DNA from: Paractinoplanes durhamensis
GTDB taxonomy: Bacteria; Actinomycetota; Actinomycetes; Mycobacteriales; Micromonosporaceae
DNA length: 64,000 nucleotides
Assembly: GCF_016862175.1 (NCBI RefSeq)
Contig: NZ_BOML01000010.1
Coordinates: forward strand, 62,001-126,000
Reading direction: 5' to 3'
Shown here: positions 1 through 8,413 of the stretch, one piece after another
Numbering within the stretch: position 1 is the first letter of the stretch
Layout: each line of letters opens with the position of its first letter
Notes under the pieces: generated by a model
The model's input: the letters and a program-made list of their open reading frames with translations, nothing else
Database searches by the model: none
What the model was told of the DNA's origin: nothing
Position numbers and translations under genes: made by a program

Positions 1-1
1 G

Positions 2-649
2 GTCTGGGCGACGGCCGGCGTCTGCGTGGCGGTCGCGGTGGTGGCCGACTACTTCGCGGTGTCGACGACTCCGGCCGGGCTGTTCCCGCTCGTACTGATC
101 ACCCTGGGCGGCTTCGTCGCGGCCGTGGTCGGGCAGTTGTTCCGGGCGGTGGACCGCAAACGGGTCACCGATTCCTGGCGGACCACCCTGGTGATCGTGG
201 CCGGCGTGGTGGCGTACGCCATCCCGGTCCTGCTCACCCGGCAGACCGTCGGCACCCAGACGATCGTGGTCTGCGCCGCCGGCGCGGGCGTGGCGCTGCT
301 GGTCGCCCGGGCCACCGACGCGATCTTCCCGAAGCCGCGGATCGCGCCGCAGGTGCCGCGGGGCGCGACCGGCGTGGTGCTCGGCGCGATGCTCGGCACG
401 CTGGCGTCGGCCGCCCTGGGCAGCGTGCTGGTGCTGCCGTTCACGCCGGCCAAGGGCGCGGTGATCGGCCTGATCGCCGCGGTGATCGCCAACCTGGTCG
501 ACCTCGCGGTCAATTTCGGCGAGGCCGGGCGGCGGCTGGCCGGCGACGCGCCCACGTTGTGGCTGGCCCGGCACATGCAGGGCCCGCTCGGCGCGTTCGC
601 GCTGACCGCTCCGGCGGCGTATGCGCTGACTCATTGGTACCTGCAGTAG
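2..649 (+). CDS. Polytopic membrane protein, 5' end outside window
   Basis: The reading frame is open from base 2 onward, so the annotated start is probably upstream of the window; an internal GTG at 26 is only the first in-frame start seen here. The visible 215 residues hold about six hydrophobic segments separated by short basic loops. The C-terminal part, with a VIANLVDLAVNFGEAGRR stretch, faintly recalls the end of CdsA-type cytidylyltransferases, but the CdsA signature is not present, so no enzyme role is claimed. A short hairpin follows the stop, and the next gene encodes a lipid-binding envelope protein, which fits an envelope role. Function unknown. Confidence 0.7.
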   Translation, partial: VWATAGVCVAVAVVADYFAVSTTPAGLFPLVLITLGGFVAAVVGQLFRAVDRKRVTDSWRTTLVIVAGVVAYAIPVLLTRQTVGTQTIVVCAAGAGVALLVARATDAIFPKPRIAPQVPRGATGVVLGAMLGTLASAALGSVLVLPFTPAKGAVIGLIAAVIANLVDLAVNFGEAGRRLAGDAPTLWLARHMQGPLGAFALTAPAAYALTHWYLQ

Positions 650-652
650 TTT

Positions 653-670
653 CGCCACCTATTGGTGGCG
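653..670 (+). terminator. Small hairpin after the first gene
   Basis: Arms CGCCACC and GGTGGCG pair perfectly around a four-base loop just after the stop at 649. There is no T tract, so this is a weak or stem-only terminator candidate. Confidence 0.4.
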
Positions 671-713
671 GGCATGTACGGTCCACCACAGTCGATGGAT
701 GGCGGGAGGCCCC

Positions 714-1508
714 GTGGCCGAGGTGTACGGCGAACGAGTCCGACCGCGACGGCGGTGGGGACGGCGCCTCTTGATCACACTCATCGTGCTGCTGCTGATC
801 GTGGCGGGCCTGGCGGCGGTGGCCGACCGGGTCGGTAAGAACTACGCCGAGCGCATGATCAGCGACAAGGTGGCCGAGCAGGTCGCCAACCAGAAGGCGA
901 CCAGCGAGAAGCCGGACGTCACGGTCGAGGGCTTCCCCTTCCTGACCCAGGTCGCCCGCGGTCACTACGACGAGATCAAGATCGGGCTGGCCAACTTCTC
1001 CGGCCCGGCGGGCAACGACCGCACGATCAAGATGAAGCTTCTGGACGTACGCGCCAAGGACGTCGCCGCCCCGCTGGACACGATCCGCTCCGGCAACGGC
1101 AACATCGTGGCCGGTTCGGTGACCGGCTCCGGTTTGATCGACTATCCGCAGCTCGTCGAGCTGGTCGGCCAGCCGGGCGTGAAGCTGGCCGCCAAGAACG
1201 GCAAGCTGACCGGTACGGCGCCGGTGCAGGCGCTCGGCCAGACCTTCACCGTGACCGGCACCGCGGCGTTCACGGTGAAGAGCGGAAACGTGGTCCAGGT
1301 GCGTTTCAGCGATGTGACGGCCGAGGGTCTGCCGGACAACGCGCTCGTCAAGGGCCTGATCAACTCGTACGTCAATAAGTTGGCATTTGATCTTCGGGTT
1401 CCGGCGCTGCCGCTCAAACTCACCGTTCAGAAGGTCGAACCGACCGCCGAGGGCCTTCGGGTGACGGCCGGCGCGTCGGACGTGGCGCTCAACTCGAGTG
1501 GCCTGTGA
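714..1508 (+). CDS. DUF2993 / LmeA-family phospholipid-binding protein
   Basis: Predicted 264-residue membrane-anchored protein. An Arg-rich cytoplasmic start is followed by one transmembrane helix at about residues 18-40; the rest is the extracellular DUF2993 domain, recognisable by the VTVEGFPFLTQVARGHYDEI block near residue 70. In mycobacteria LmeA binds phospholipids and supports lipomannan elongation in the periplasm; a similar lipid-binding role is inferred here. GTG at 714 is preferred over ATG at 699 because GGGAGG lies at 704-709, inside the longer form and well placed for 714. It stands alone between a membrane protein and the sulfur-metabolism attenuator. Confidence 0.8.
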   Translation: MAEVYGERVRPRRRWGRRLLITLIVLLLIVAGLAAVADRVGKNYAERMISDKVAEQVANQKATSEKPDVTVEGFPFLTQVARGHYDEIKIGLANFSGPAGNDRTIKMKLLDVRAKDVAAPLDTIRSGNGNIVAGSVTGSGLIDYPQLVELVGQPGVKLAAKNGKLTGTAPVQALGQTFTVTGTAAFTVKSGNVVQVRFSDVTAEGLPDNALVKGLINSYVNKLAFDLRVPALPLKLTVQKVEPTAEGLRVTAGASDVALNSSGL

Positions 1509-1540
1509 CCCCCGACTCGATCCCGGATGGTGGTCGAGGC

Positions 1541-1570
1541 TGTTCCGTGGTCTGGAACCGCTGGTAGGGT
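1541..1570 (+). promoter_or_regulatory. Promoter giving a leaderless leader-peptide mRNA
   Basis: TAGGGT at 1565-1570 is a good actinobacterial -10 (TAnnnT), with TGTTCC 18 bases upstream as a weak -35. The -10 ends eight bases before the ATG at 1579, so transcription should begin at or next to the start codon, as in the leaderless mycobacterial polycysteine ORFs. Confidence 0.5.
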
Positions 1571-1578
1571 CCAATCTC

Positions 1579-1656
1579 ATGAGCCCCTTGCTCACGAAAA
1601 GGCGCGCGGTCGACCTGTGCCGCGTGGCCGCGTGCCTGTGTTGCCCCGTCATCTGA
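1579..1656 (+). CDS. Cys-rich leader peptide (25 aa) of the sulfurtransferase operon
   Basis: ATG-initiated 25-codon ORF beginning MSPLLTKRRAVDLC and ending CLCCPVI, with four Cys codons, three of them clustered in the last seven residues. It sits 163 bases before sseA, the same place as the mycobacterial polycysteine leader ORFs (Ms5788A type), which act as cysteine-responsive attenuators of this operon. There is no ribosome-binding site, and the -10 is directly upstream, so translation is probably leaderless. The last codons and the stop lie inside a perfect hairpin (1643-1662), so ribosome position at the Cys codons should decide whether the hairpin forms. Ribosome stalling when Cys-tRNA is scarce is inferred from the mycobacterial case. 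Confidence 0.85.
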   Translation: MSPLLTKRRAVDLCRVAACLCCPVI

Positions 1657-1662
1657 CGGGGC
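1643..1662 (+). promoter_or_regulatory. Attenuator hairpin overlapping leader stop codon
   Basis: GCCCCGTC (1643-1650) and GACGGGGC (1655-1662) form an 8-bp GC-rich stem with a four-base loop. The stem covers the last Cys/Pro/Val codons and the TGA of the leader peptide. A ribosome finishing the leader would melt it. There is no T run, so it may act by masking downstream sequence or as a Rho-type signal rather than as an intrinsic terminator. Confidence 0.6.
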
Positions 1663-1819
1663 CACTGTGCTGAGCAATTCTTAGCTCCTTCCCATCGCCC
1701 GGCAGTGGCGCCGTCGCACAAGCCCGAGTCCCAACTTTCCATGGGTCCCGCGCGGGGTGCGACAGAACCCTCGTGCGCTGACTCTCCCCCATCTCTCACC
1801 TCACCAAGGGAGTGAACCG

Positions 1820-2668
1820 ATGAGTCGCGACACCGCACTCGTTTCGGCCGACTGGGCCGAGAAGAACCTCGACGCCGCGGGCGTTGTCTTCGTCGAGGTC
1901 GACGAGGACACCACCGCCTACGACGGTGGCCACATCCCCGGCGCCGTCAAGATCGACTGGAAGCAGGACCTCCAGGACCCGGTCCGCCGGGACTTCGTCA
2001 ACCAGGAGCAGTTCTCCGCCCTGCTCTCCGAGCGTGGCATCGGCAACGACGACAAGGTCGTGCTCTACGGCGGCAACAACAACTGGTTCGCCGCGTACGC
2101 GTACTGGTACTTCAAGCTCTACGGCCACCGGGACGTCGTGCTGCTCGACGGCGGCCGCAAGAAGTGGGAGCTCGACGCCCGTCCGTATTCGAAGGACGTG
2201 CCGACCCGCGCCAAGGCCAGCTACCAGGCCGCCGCGCCCGACCTGTCGATCCGCGCGTTCCGTGACGAGGTCGTCCAGGCCATCGGCGTGAAGAACCTGG
2301 TCGACGTGCGCAGCCCCGACGAGTTCGCCGGTCGGCTGCTCGCCCCGGCGCACCTGCCGCAGGAGCAGTCCCAGCGGGCCGGCCACATCCCCACGGCGCT
2401 CAGCGTGCCGTGGAGCAAGGCCGCCAACGAGGACGGCACCTTCAAGTCCGACGAGGAGCTCGGCAAGATCTACGGCGAGGCCGGCCTCGACGGCAGCAAG
2501 GACACCATCGCGTACTGCCGGATCGGCGAGCGCTCCTCGCACACCTGGTTCGTGCTCAAGGAGCTGCTCGGCCAGCAGAACGTGAAGAACTACGACGGTT
2601 CGTGGACCGAGTACGGCTCGCTCATCGGTGTGCCGATCGCGCTCGGCGACGAACCCGGAAAGGCGTGA
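1820..2668 (+). CDS. sseA: Thiosulfate/3-mercaptopyruvate sulfurtransferase (two rhodanese domains)
   Basis: Cytoplasmic 282-residue sulfurtransferase that moves sulfane sulfur from thiosulfate or mercaptopyruvate to thiophilic acceptors. It has an inactive N-terminal rhodanese domain (about 10-130) and a catalytic one (about 155-275) whose active-site loop is CRIGERS with the nucleophile at Cys233. ATG at 1820 is chosen because AAGGGAG lies seven bases upstream; an in-frame earlier start at 1757 lacks this. The stop is two bases before sseC, so the two are co-transcribed. The operon is preceded by a Cys leader peptide, implying control by cysteine supply. Length and motif fit the actinobacterial SseA/CysA2 family. 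Confidence 0.93.
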   Translation: MSRDTALVSADWAEKNLDAAGVVFVEVDEDTTAYDGGHIPGAVKIDWKQDLQDPVRRDFVNQEQFSALLSERGIGNDDKVVLYGGNNNWFAAYAYWYFKLYGHRDVVLLDGGRKKWELDARPYSKDVPTRAKASYQAAAPDLSIRAFRDEVVQAIGVKNLVDVRSPDEFAGRLLAPAHLPQEQSQRAGHIPTALSVPWSKAANEDGTFKSDEELGKIYGEAGLDGSKDTIAYCRIGERSSHTWFVLKELLGQQNVKNYDGSWTEYGSLIGVPIALGDEPGKA

Positions 2669-2670
2669 CC

Positions 2671-3000
2671 ATGACGTCTCCGAACATCGCGGCCGGTTGT
2701 GCCGCCCCCGACCAGTCCGCTCCCCTCCCCGCGAGCGTCGACCTGGAGAAGGAAACCGTCATCACCGGCATCGTGAGCAACGCCGACGGCGAGGCGGTGG
2801 GCGGCGGTTACGTTCGCCTGCTCGACTCGTCCGGTGAGTTCACCGCCGAGGTCGTCACCTCGCCCGAGGGCGTGTTCCGGTTCTTCGCCGCACCGGGGTC
2901 CTGGACCCTGCGGGCGCTGAGCCGGGCCGGCAACGGTGAGCTGACGATCGACGTCACCCGTGGCGTCAACGAGGTCGCGCTCAGCGTGGCCGCCGCCTGA
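2671..3000 (+). CDS. sseC: DUF1416 protein SseC
   Basis: Predicted 109-residue protein of the DUF1416 family, a transthyretin/carboxypeptidase-regulatory-like beta sandwich seen in the block GIVSNADGEAVGGGYVRLLD followed by a GVFRFFAAPGSWTLRAL strand pair. It starts two bases after sseA with a ribosome-binding site inside the upstream gene, so it is translationally linked. The sseA-sseC pairing is conserved in mycobacteria and streptomycetes, where it is tied to sulfur metabolism; the biochemical role of SseC is not established. A strong bidirectional terminator follows. Confidence 0.9.
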   Translation: MTSPNIAAGCAAPDQSAPLPASVDLEKETVITGIVSNADGEAVGGGYVRLLDSSGEFTAEVVTSPEGVFRFFAAPGSWTLRALSRAGNGELTIDVTRGVNEVALSVAAA

Positions 3001-3014
3001 CCCGCGCTCTGTAA

Positions 3015-3048
3015 GAAAGGGCGGGACCCGATCGGGTCCCGCCCTTTC
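3015..3048. terminator. Bidirectional terminator between sseC and AI-2E transporter gene
   Basis: Perfect 34-base palindrome: a GAAAGGGCGGGACCCGA arm directly facing its complement. The outer AAAG/CTTT pairs give short T runs on both strands. It serves two convergent genes; the last base overlaps the stop codon of the minus-strand gene. Confidence 0.9.
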
Positions 3049-4313
3049 TATGTCGTCGAGCCGCCGCCGCCGACGACCACCGCGTCGGCCGGCACCTCGG
3101 GCCGGCGCCGGGCCAGCCGCCGGACACCCGTGTTCAGCACCGCGATCAGCGGCACCGCCACCAGCGCGCCGATGATGCCGGCCAGGGTGGCCCCGCACGC
3201 GATCCCGATGATCACGACGAGCGGGTGGATGGCCACCGCCCGGCCCATGATCAGCGGCTGGAGCACGTGCCCCTCCACCTGCTGCACCAGGATCACCGCG
3301 CCCAGCACCACCAGCGCGATCACCCAGCCCTGATCGACCAGCGCGACCAGCACCGCCACCGCGCCCGACACGCTCGCCCCGACGATCGGGATGAACGCGC
3401 CCAGGAACACCAGGGCGGCCAGCGGGAACGCGAACGGCACGTGCAGGATCACCAGCGCGATGCCGACGCCGACCGCATCTATGAACGCCACCAGCACGGT
3501 CGCCCGCACATAGGCGCTCAGCGTCACCCAGGACGCGTCGCCGGCGTCGGCCAGCGACCAGCGCGCGTTCAGCGGGAACAGCCGGACGATGAACCGCCAG
3601 ATCTTGCGTCCGTCGCGCAGGAAGAAGAACAGCGAGAACAGCACCAGCAGCATGCCGGCCACCACCTCGAACAGGGTGGCGGCGGTCGCGATGCCGGTCG
3701 AGGTCAGCTGCGAGGTGTGCTCGTTGACCCAGGTCTGACCCTGGTCGATCGCCTTGTTGACCTGGTCGTCGGACAGGTGCAGCGGGCCGGTCCGGGCCCA
3801 GTCCTGGATCTGCCGGATGCCGTCGCTGGCCTTCGCGGTCAGCTCGGACACCCCGTCGACGAACTGGCTGATCACCAGGGTGAGCGTGCCGGCCACCGCG
3901 CCGAGCCCGCAGATCAGCACCAGGAAGGTGGCCAGCGACCGGGGCAGGTGCAGCTTGAGCAGCCAGGTCACGGCCGGCGCCAGCAGGGCCGAGAGCAGCA
4001 GGGCGATGGCCAGCGGCACCACCACGATGCTGACGATCGCGACGAAGTGCAGCAGCGCCCAGCCGATCACGCCGACCACGATCAGCCGCCAGCTCCAGGC
4101 GGCCGCGATCCGCAGCGAATGCGGCACCTCGGCGTCGTCCCGGCTGGTCGTCGAGTCGTGCACCGCTTCGTATTCGCGCGGCGGCGGCTTGAAATCGTCG
4201 TCGATGGTCGGCCCATCGACCGCCACCTCGTCGGCCCGGGCCTGGCGCACCGATTCACGTCCCGAGTCATAGGCCTTGCGCAAGTTGTTCCGGACACGCT
4301 GCAGGCGGCTCAA
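3048..4313 (-). CDS. AI-2E family transporter (PerM-like)
   Basis: 421-residue integral membrane protein with seven to eight predicted helices. A charged N-terminal extension of about 70 residues precedes the hydrophobic core; the family hallmarks are a long helix pair ending in a LFFFLRDGRKI-type motif and the C-terminal GxFIPIVGASVSG and GHVLQPLIMGRAV blocks. Members export small molecules or ions (for example AI-2 or Na+/H+); the substrate here cannot be told. TTG at 4313 is chosen because AAGGGGGG lies about eight bases upstream. Single gene, convergent with sseC. Confidence 0.88.
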   Translation of the reverse strand: MSRLQRVRNNLRKAYDSGRESVRQARADEVAVDGPTIDDDFKPPPREYEAVHDSTTSRDDAEVPHSLRIAAAWSWRLIVVGVIGWALLHFVAIVSIVVVPLAIALLLSALLAPAVTWLLKLHLPRSLATFLVLICGLGAVAGTLTLVISQFVDGVSELTAKASDGIRQIQDWARTGPLHLSDDQVNKAIDQGQTWVNEHTSQLTSTGIATAATLFEVVAGMLLVLFSLFFFLRDGRKIWRFIVRLFPLNARWSLADAGDASWVTLSAYVRATVLVAFIDAVGVGIALVILHVPFAFPLAALVFLGAFIPIVGASVSGAVAVLVALVDQGWVIALVVLGAVILVQQVEGHVLQPLIMGRAVAIHPLVVIIGIACGATLAGIIGALVAVPLIAVLNTGVRRLARRRPEVPADAVVVGGGGSTT

Positions 4314-4463
4314 CCGGCCAACCCCCCTTGCCGTAACGGCACCAAAGCGGCACGCCGTACCACCGTAGTAGCCGGGCGCCCCAAAGTTCCCTCCCGCACC
4401 GCGGGCAAAACCATCCGGACCGGCTCGCAGGCGGCCGGAATGCCCGGCGTACCGTCAGCAGGC

Positions 4464-4802
4464 GTGAGCACGGACACCCGTACCGAGGCCGGACTCCCGA
4501 TCCGGATGCTGCACGATCGCGTGCTGGTTCGTCAGGACGGCGGCGAGGGCGAGCGGCGATCCAGCGCCGGCATCGTCATCCCGGCCACCGCATCCGTCGG
4601 CCGGCGGCTGTCCTGGGCGACGGCGGTGGGCGTCGGGCCCAACGTGCGGTCGATCGTGGTGGGCGATCGGGTCCTCTTCGACCCCGACGACCGTTCCGAG
4701 GTGGAGCTGCACGGCCGCGGTTACGTCCTGCTCCGCGAGCGCGATGTGCATGCGGTCGCGGCGAGCCGCGTCGAGCCGGACGGCACCGGCCTCTACCTCT
4801 GA
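4464..4802 (+). CDS. GroES/Cpn10-fold protein, stand-alone and divergent
   Basis: 112-residue protein with a Cpn10 fold: IRMLHDRVLVRQD at the start matches the GroES strand LHDRVIVK, followed by a mobile-loop-like segment SSAGIVIP and a dome/closing part VGDRVLFDP. True GroES is about 95-100 residues; the N-terminal extra 15 residues and the long loop make this a divergent member. The loop keeps an Ile-Val-Ile tripeptide, so binding to a GroEL ring is possible but unproven. No groEL is adjacent; the solitary groEL lies 17 kb away. GTG start. It overlaps the convergent PrsW gene by 10 bases. Confidence 0.75.
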   Translation: MSTDTRTEAGLPIRMLHDRVLVRQDGGEGERRSSAGIVIPATASVGRRLSWATAVGVGPNVRSIVVGDRVLFDPDDRSEVELHGRGYVLLRERDVHAVAASRVEPDGTGLYL

Positions 4803-6436
4803 TCAGGCCAGCCGCTGGGTGCCTCCGCTTGCGGTGGCTGCCACGCGAGCTGCGGCGATTGCGGGTGTACGGGCGGGGCCGCGGCCGGATAGCTCGGGTA
4901 GCTCGGCGGGGTGGGATAGCCGCGGTATCCGCCGTAGCTCGGCCGGCCGTAGCCGGGGACCGGCGGGTAGGCCGGCGGCGCGGAATACGGCTGCTGGCCG
5001 TAGCCGTACGGCGTGGCGGCGTAGGGGTTGTAGGCGGGTGCCATCCGGACCGGGACCGGCACCACCGGGCTCTCCGGCGGCGCGACCGTCCGGGCCACGC
5101 CGTCCGGGAACATCAGCTGGTAGTTGACGCCGTCCCAGAAGGCCGGCGGCGTGGCCGGGTCCTTCGCGGTGAACGCCGCCCGGTAGGTGTGCAGGTCGGT
5201 GAGCAGCCGGTGCTCCTCCGCCAGGTCCTGATAGCGGCCCATCGGGGTCGCGTGCAGCCCGCGCTGCATGCCGTCGCGCAGCAGGGCCAACTGGGTCGCG
5301 GCGAACTGGAAGTTACGCATCGCCTTGGCGCCCAACGGACCGGCCACCCGGCTCGCCCACTGCCGGGCCGAGTGCCGCCGGCCGAGGCTGCCCAGCGCCG
5401 CCACCTCGGGCGGCGAGAACCAGCCGGTGCGCACATAGAGCGGCAGAACCCGCTCGGTGAGCCGGCCCTCCCAGGAGCGCAGCGCGATCGCGAAGCCGAC
5501 CACGGCGAAGAAGAACGGCACCATGAAGCCGAGATAGCCGTACAGCATGATCAGCGGCTGGCCGAGGCTCACCGAGAGCGTCGGCAGCAGGTTGAACGTG
5601 CCGTGCAGGATCATCGCCAGCAGCAGGCCGGCGATCGGCGCGAGCCAGCGCACCCGGCGGTCGCCGGAGCGGGCCGAGATGCCGAGGCCGATGCCGGTCA
5701 TCGAGGTGAAGAGCGGGTGCGCGAAGCCGGTGAACAGGATCCGCACGATGAAGATCAGGAACAGGTTTTGCAGGCCGGTCGCCGGACCGTACTCCTCGAC
5801 GCCCGTCGCATACCCGTGTTTGCCGAGGTAGAGGATGTTTTCCACCATGGCGAAGCCGATCGCCGACATGCCGCAGTAGACGATGCCGTCGGTGATGCCG
5901 GACCACTCGGCCCGGCGGCGCCAGCTCAGCAGCACCGGCCCGAGCGCCTTCATCGACTCCTCGATGAACGGCGCCACCAGCACCGCCACCAGGGCGTCCG
6001 GCAGGCCCCACTTGTCGAACCAGATCGAGGCGAACGTGTTGACCACCAGCGCGACCCCGGTGGCGACCGCGGCACCCCAGCCGAAGCAGAAGGCCAGGTA
6101 GCGGATCGGCTCGGGTTCGTAGCGGTCGAGCCACATGAAGCTCGCCACCAGCAGCGGGACCGGCAGGACGGCGGCGGTCAGGCCGACCGCGAGGCCGGCG
6201 ATGCCGATGTCGACGCCGAGGAAGAACAGCATGGCGACGGCGGCCAGGCCGAGGCCGCTGATCACCAGGGCCATCGGCAGCCAGCGCTGCCAGCCGGTCT
6301 TGCGGCCGACCGGGACGAACACCGGGATCCCGCCGGGCGGCACGACGTCGGGCGAGGGCGGCGGCGCGTACGCCACGGCGTAAGGGTCGGGCGGCCCGCC
6401 CGGCGAAACGTCGGCCATGTCAGCCAGCGTAGTCAC
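4793..6436 (-). CDS. PrsW-family intramembrane metalloprotease
   Basis: About 547 residues. A Pro-rich cytoplasmic head (1-50) leads into eight or so membrane helices carrying the PrsW signatures: FIEESMK (putative metal-binding Glu pair), FAMVENILYL, a FAHPLFTSMTGIGLG segment and HGTFNLL. The C-terminal 120 residues are a soluble Pro/Tyr-rich tail with PPSYPSYP-type repeats. PrsW in Bacillus cleaves an anti-sigma factor; no anti-sigma gene is visible here, so the substrate is unknown. The start is uncertain: GTG at 6436 or ATG at 6418, neither with a clear ribosome-binding site. The 3' end overlaps the Cpn10-like gene. Confidence 0.85.
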   Translation of the reverse strand: MTTLADMADVSPGGPPDPYAVAYAPPPSPDVVPPGGIPVFVPVGRKTGWQRWLPMALVISGLGLAAVAMLFFLGVDIGIAGLAVGLTAAVLPVPLLVASFMWLDRYEPEPIRYLAFCFGWGAAVATGVALVVNTFASIWFDKWGLPDALVAVLVAPFIEESMKALGPVLLSWRRRAEWSGITDGIVYCGMSAIGFAMVENILYLGKHGYATGVEEYGPATGLQNLFLIFIVRILFTGFAHPLFTSMTGIGLGISARSGDRRVRWLAPIAGLLLAMILHGTFNLLPTLSVSLGQPLIMLYGYLGFMVPFFFAVVGFAIALRSWEGRLTERVLPLYVRTGWFSPPEVAALGSLGRRHSARQWASRVAGPLGAKAMRNFQFAATQLALLRDGMQRGLHATPMGRYQDLAEEHRLLTDLHTYRAAFTAKDPATPPAFWDGVNYQLMFPDGVARTVAPPESPVVPVPVRMAPAYNPYAATPYGYGQQPYSAPPAYPPVPGYGRPSYGGYRGYPTPPSYPSYPAAAPPVHPQSPQLAWQPPQAEAPSGWPDQR

Positions 6437-6486
6437 CCCGGGCGGAGCGGGCGCCCCCGCAGCGACGCTCGGCGATCAAGAGCAGG

Positions 6487-7653
6487 TCAGGCGTGCCCTG
6501 GAGCCGGTGGGCGGCGGCCCGGGCGGCGAGTGACCCGCGGGCGGTTGTGCCAGCCGGCCGCGCGCCGGACCAGCCGGGGCGCCTCGGCGAAGTCGACCCC
6601 GGCCGCGCGCAGCAGGTCGGTCGCGGTGCTGCGGACCTGGGCCACCACCACCCCACCGGAGAAGCCGACCCCCTCGTCGTACGCCTTGGCGACCTCGGTG
6701 ACCGCGCGCAGGGCCCGCTCCCGCGCCGCGAGCGGCTCCGCGCCCTTGGCCCACTCCGCGCGCAGCAGGTCGACGGCGTCACCGAGCAGCCCGACCGCGG
6801 TGGCCAGCACCGTGGGCAGCGGCTCCTCGTCGCTGAGCGCCGTGCCGACCCGCCGGATCAGCACCCGGACGTTCCGCAGCGCGTAGGTGACCTCCTTGGC
6901 GCCGTCGACGTACTGCGCGAGGGCGCCCCGGCTCCGCCACCGGGCCGGTGCGAAGGCGACGTTCTCGCTGGCCGCGGTGCCGGCCGCGGCGAACGCGGCG
7001 AACGTGGTCTCGGCGGCGCGCAACCGGGCCAGCGCCACTCCGATCGCGTCCGGGTCGCGGTCGGCCAGCGCGGCCGCGACCTCGTGCAGGCCGTCGGCGA
7101 GCGCCCGCAGCGCCGGCTCGGCGGCCCGCTTCACCACGCTGAGCGGGTTGAGCGGCAGCAGCACGGTCATCACGACCAGGCCCACGCCGCCGCCGACCAG
7201 CGCGTCGAAGAAACGGGTCCAGGGCAGGCTGGTGGTGCTGGTCAGGGTGGCGACCAGGACGGCCGAGGAGGCCGACTGCACGACCAGCGGGGTGCCGCCC
7301 CCGACCGCGGTGGCGACCAGGATGGCGAGCAGCACGACCAGGCCGATCTGCCACGGGCCGGTGCCGATCAGCAGGATCAGCGCGTCGCCGATGCCGATGC
7401 CGATCGCGACGCCGACCACCAGTTCGATCGTGCGGCGGGCACGCTGGCCCACCGAGGAGGCGAGCGTGATGACCGCGGCGATCGGCGCGAAGAACGGCAC
7501 CGTGCGGCCGATGACGTCGTGCGCGACGAACCAGGCCAGCGCCGCGGCCACGCCGGCCTGCACGGCCAGCATCAGGCCGCCGCGCACCCGGTGCAGACCG
7601 GCGGCCAGCCCGGTGCGAGACCCGGTAGCGAGCCGGGCCAGTGCGGACGTCAT
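6487..7653 (-). CDS. FUSC-family membrane protein
   Basis: 388-residue protein. The first 200 residues hold five to six transmembrane helices of the FUSC/aromatic acid exporter type (FFAPIAAVITLASSVGQRARR is the typical loop between helices 2 and 3), and the rest is a soluble helical domain rich in Ala, Arg and Glu. FUSC proteins export fusaric acid, p-hydroxybenzoate or related organic acids; the substrate here is unknown. ATG at 7653 is preferred to an upstream GTG at 7683 because AGGG precedes it at usable distance. It lies 50 bases downstream of, and is transcribed toward, the PrsW gene, so the two may share a transcript. Confidence 0.82.
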   Translation of the reverse strand: MTSALARLATGSRTGLAAGLHRVRGGLMLAVQAGVAAALAWFVAHDVIGRTVPFFAPIAAVITLASSVGQRARRTIELVVGVAIGIGIGDALILLIGTGPWQIGLVVLLAILVATAVGGGTPLVVQSASSAVLVATLTSTTSLPWTRFFDALVGGGVGLVVMTVLLPLNPLSVVKRAAEPALRALADGLHEVAAALADRDPDAIGVALARLRAAETTFAAFAAAGTAASENVAFAPARWRSRGALAQYVDGAKEVTYALRNVRVLIRRVGTALSDEEPLPTVLATAVGLLGDAVDLLRAEWAKGAEPLAARERALRAVTEVAKAYDEGVGFSGGVVVAQVRSTATDLLRAAGVDFAEAPRLVRRAAGWHNRPRVTRRPGRRPPAPGHA

Positions 7654-7780
7654 GGTCACGACCCTACTGATCGCGCGTGCCACGATTGGCGCACGTGACC
7701 GCCTGCACCGAGCGGCAGCTCCGTAAGCTGCGGTCCCAGGCCGCAGGCGAGGGCCAGAAGGGCACGTACAAGGAGACGCA

Positions 7781-8413
7781 GTGACCTCTCTCGTGGATGA
7801 GTTTCGGGCAGCGGCCAGGCAAGCCGGTGCGGGCGCGGATGACGCCGATCTGGACGCCGCCGGTGAATATCTGCTTTCCCGCTGGGCGGAGCCGCAACGG
7901 CATTACCACACGGTGGCGCACCTGTCGGCGGTGCTCGATGTGGTCGGCCGGTATGCCGAGCTGGCGCCGCACCCGGAGCGGGTGCTGCTGGCGGCCTGGA
8001 TGCACGACGCGGTCTACGACCCGCGGGCGCTCGGCGACGCCAACGAACGGGACAGCGCCGAGTTCGCCGGCGGCCTGCTCGCCACCCTCGGCGTCCCGGA
8101 CGAGGTGGCCTCGGACGTGGCCCGGCTGGTCGGGCTGACCGCGGGGCACGCGACCGGCGACGACGACCCGGACGGCGAACTGCTCTGCGACGCCGACCTG
8201 GCCATCCTGGCCAGTGACGACGAGGCGTACGCGGCGTACACCGCGGCGATCCGGCGGGAGTACGCGCACGTGCCCGACGACGCGTTCAAGGACGGCCGGG
8301 CCCAGGTCCTCAAGGCGTTGCTGGAGCTTCCGACGATCTACCGTCTCGAGCCGCTGCGCGCGCAGTGGGAATCGAAGGCGCGGGCGAACCTGGAACGGGA
8401 GCTGAGCGGCTGA
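7781..8413 (+). CDS. HD-superfamily metal-dependent phosphohydrolase
   Basis: 210-residue cytoplasmic protein of the predicted HD phosphohydrolase family (COG4339 type). Metal-binding residues are visible in RHYHTVAHL (about 40-48) and in AAWMHDAVYD (about 71-80), with a further His/Asp pair in the LTAGHATGDDD and CDADLAIL segments. GTG at 7781 follows AAGGAG with seven bases spacing. Substrate unknown; homologues are often seen beside glycerol or nucleotide metabolism. The last 104 bases overlap the convergent DUF4031 gene, an unusually long overlap. Confidence 0.85.
   Translation: MTSLVDEFRAAARQAGAGADDADLDAAGEYLLSRWAEPQRHYHTVAHLSAVLDVVGRYAELAPHPERVLLAAWMHDAVYDPRALGDANERDSAEFAGGLLATLGVPDEVASDVARLVGLTAGHATGDDDPDGELLCDADLAILASDDEAYAAYTAAIRREYAHVPDDAFKDGRAQVLKALLELPTIYRLEPLRAQWESKARANLERELSG

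Noticed and set aside
4829..6886. Plus-strand 685-codon frame over PrsW and FUSC genes
   Set aside because: Arg/Gly/His-rich text without domains, fully antisense to two well-supported membrane protein genes.
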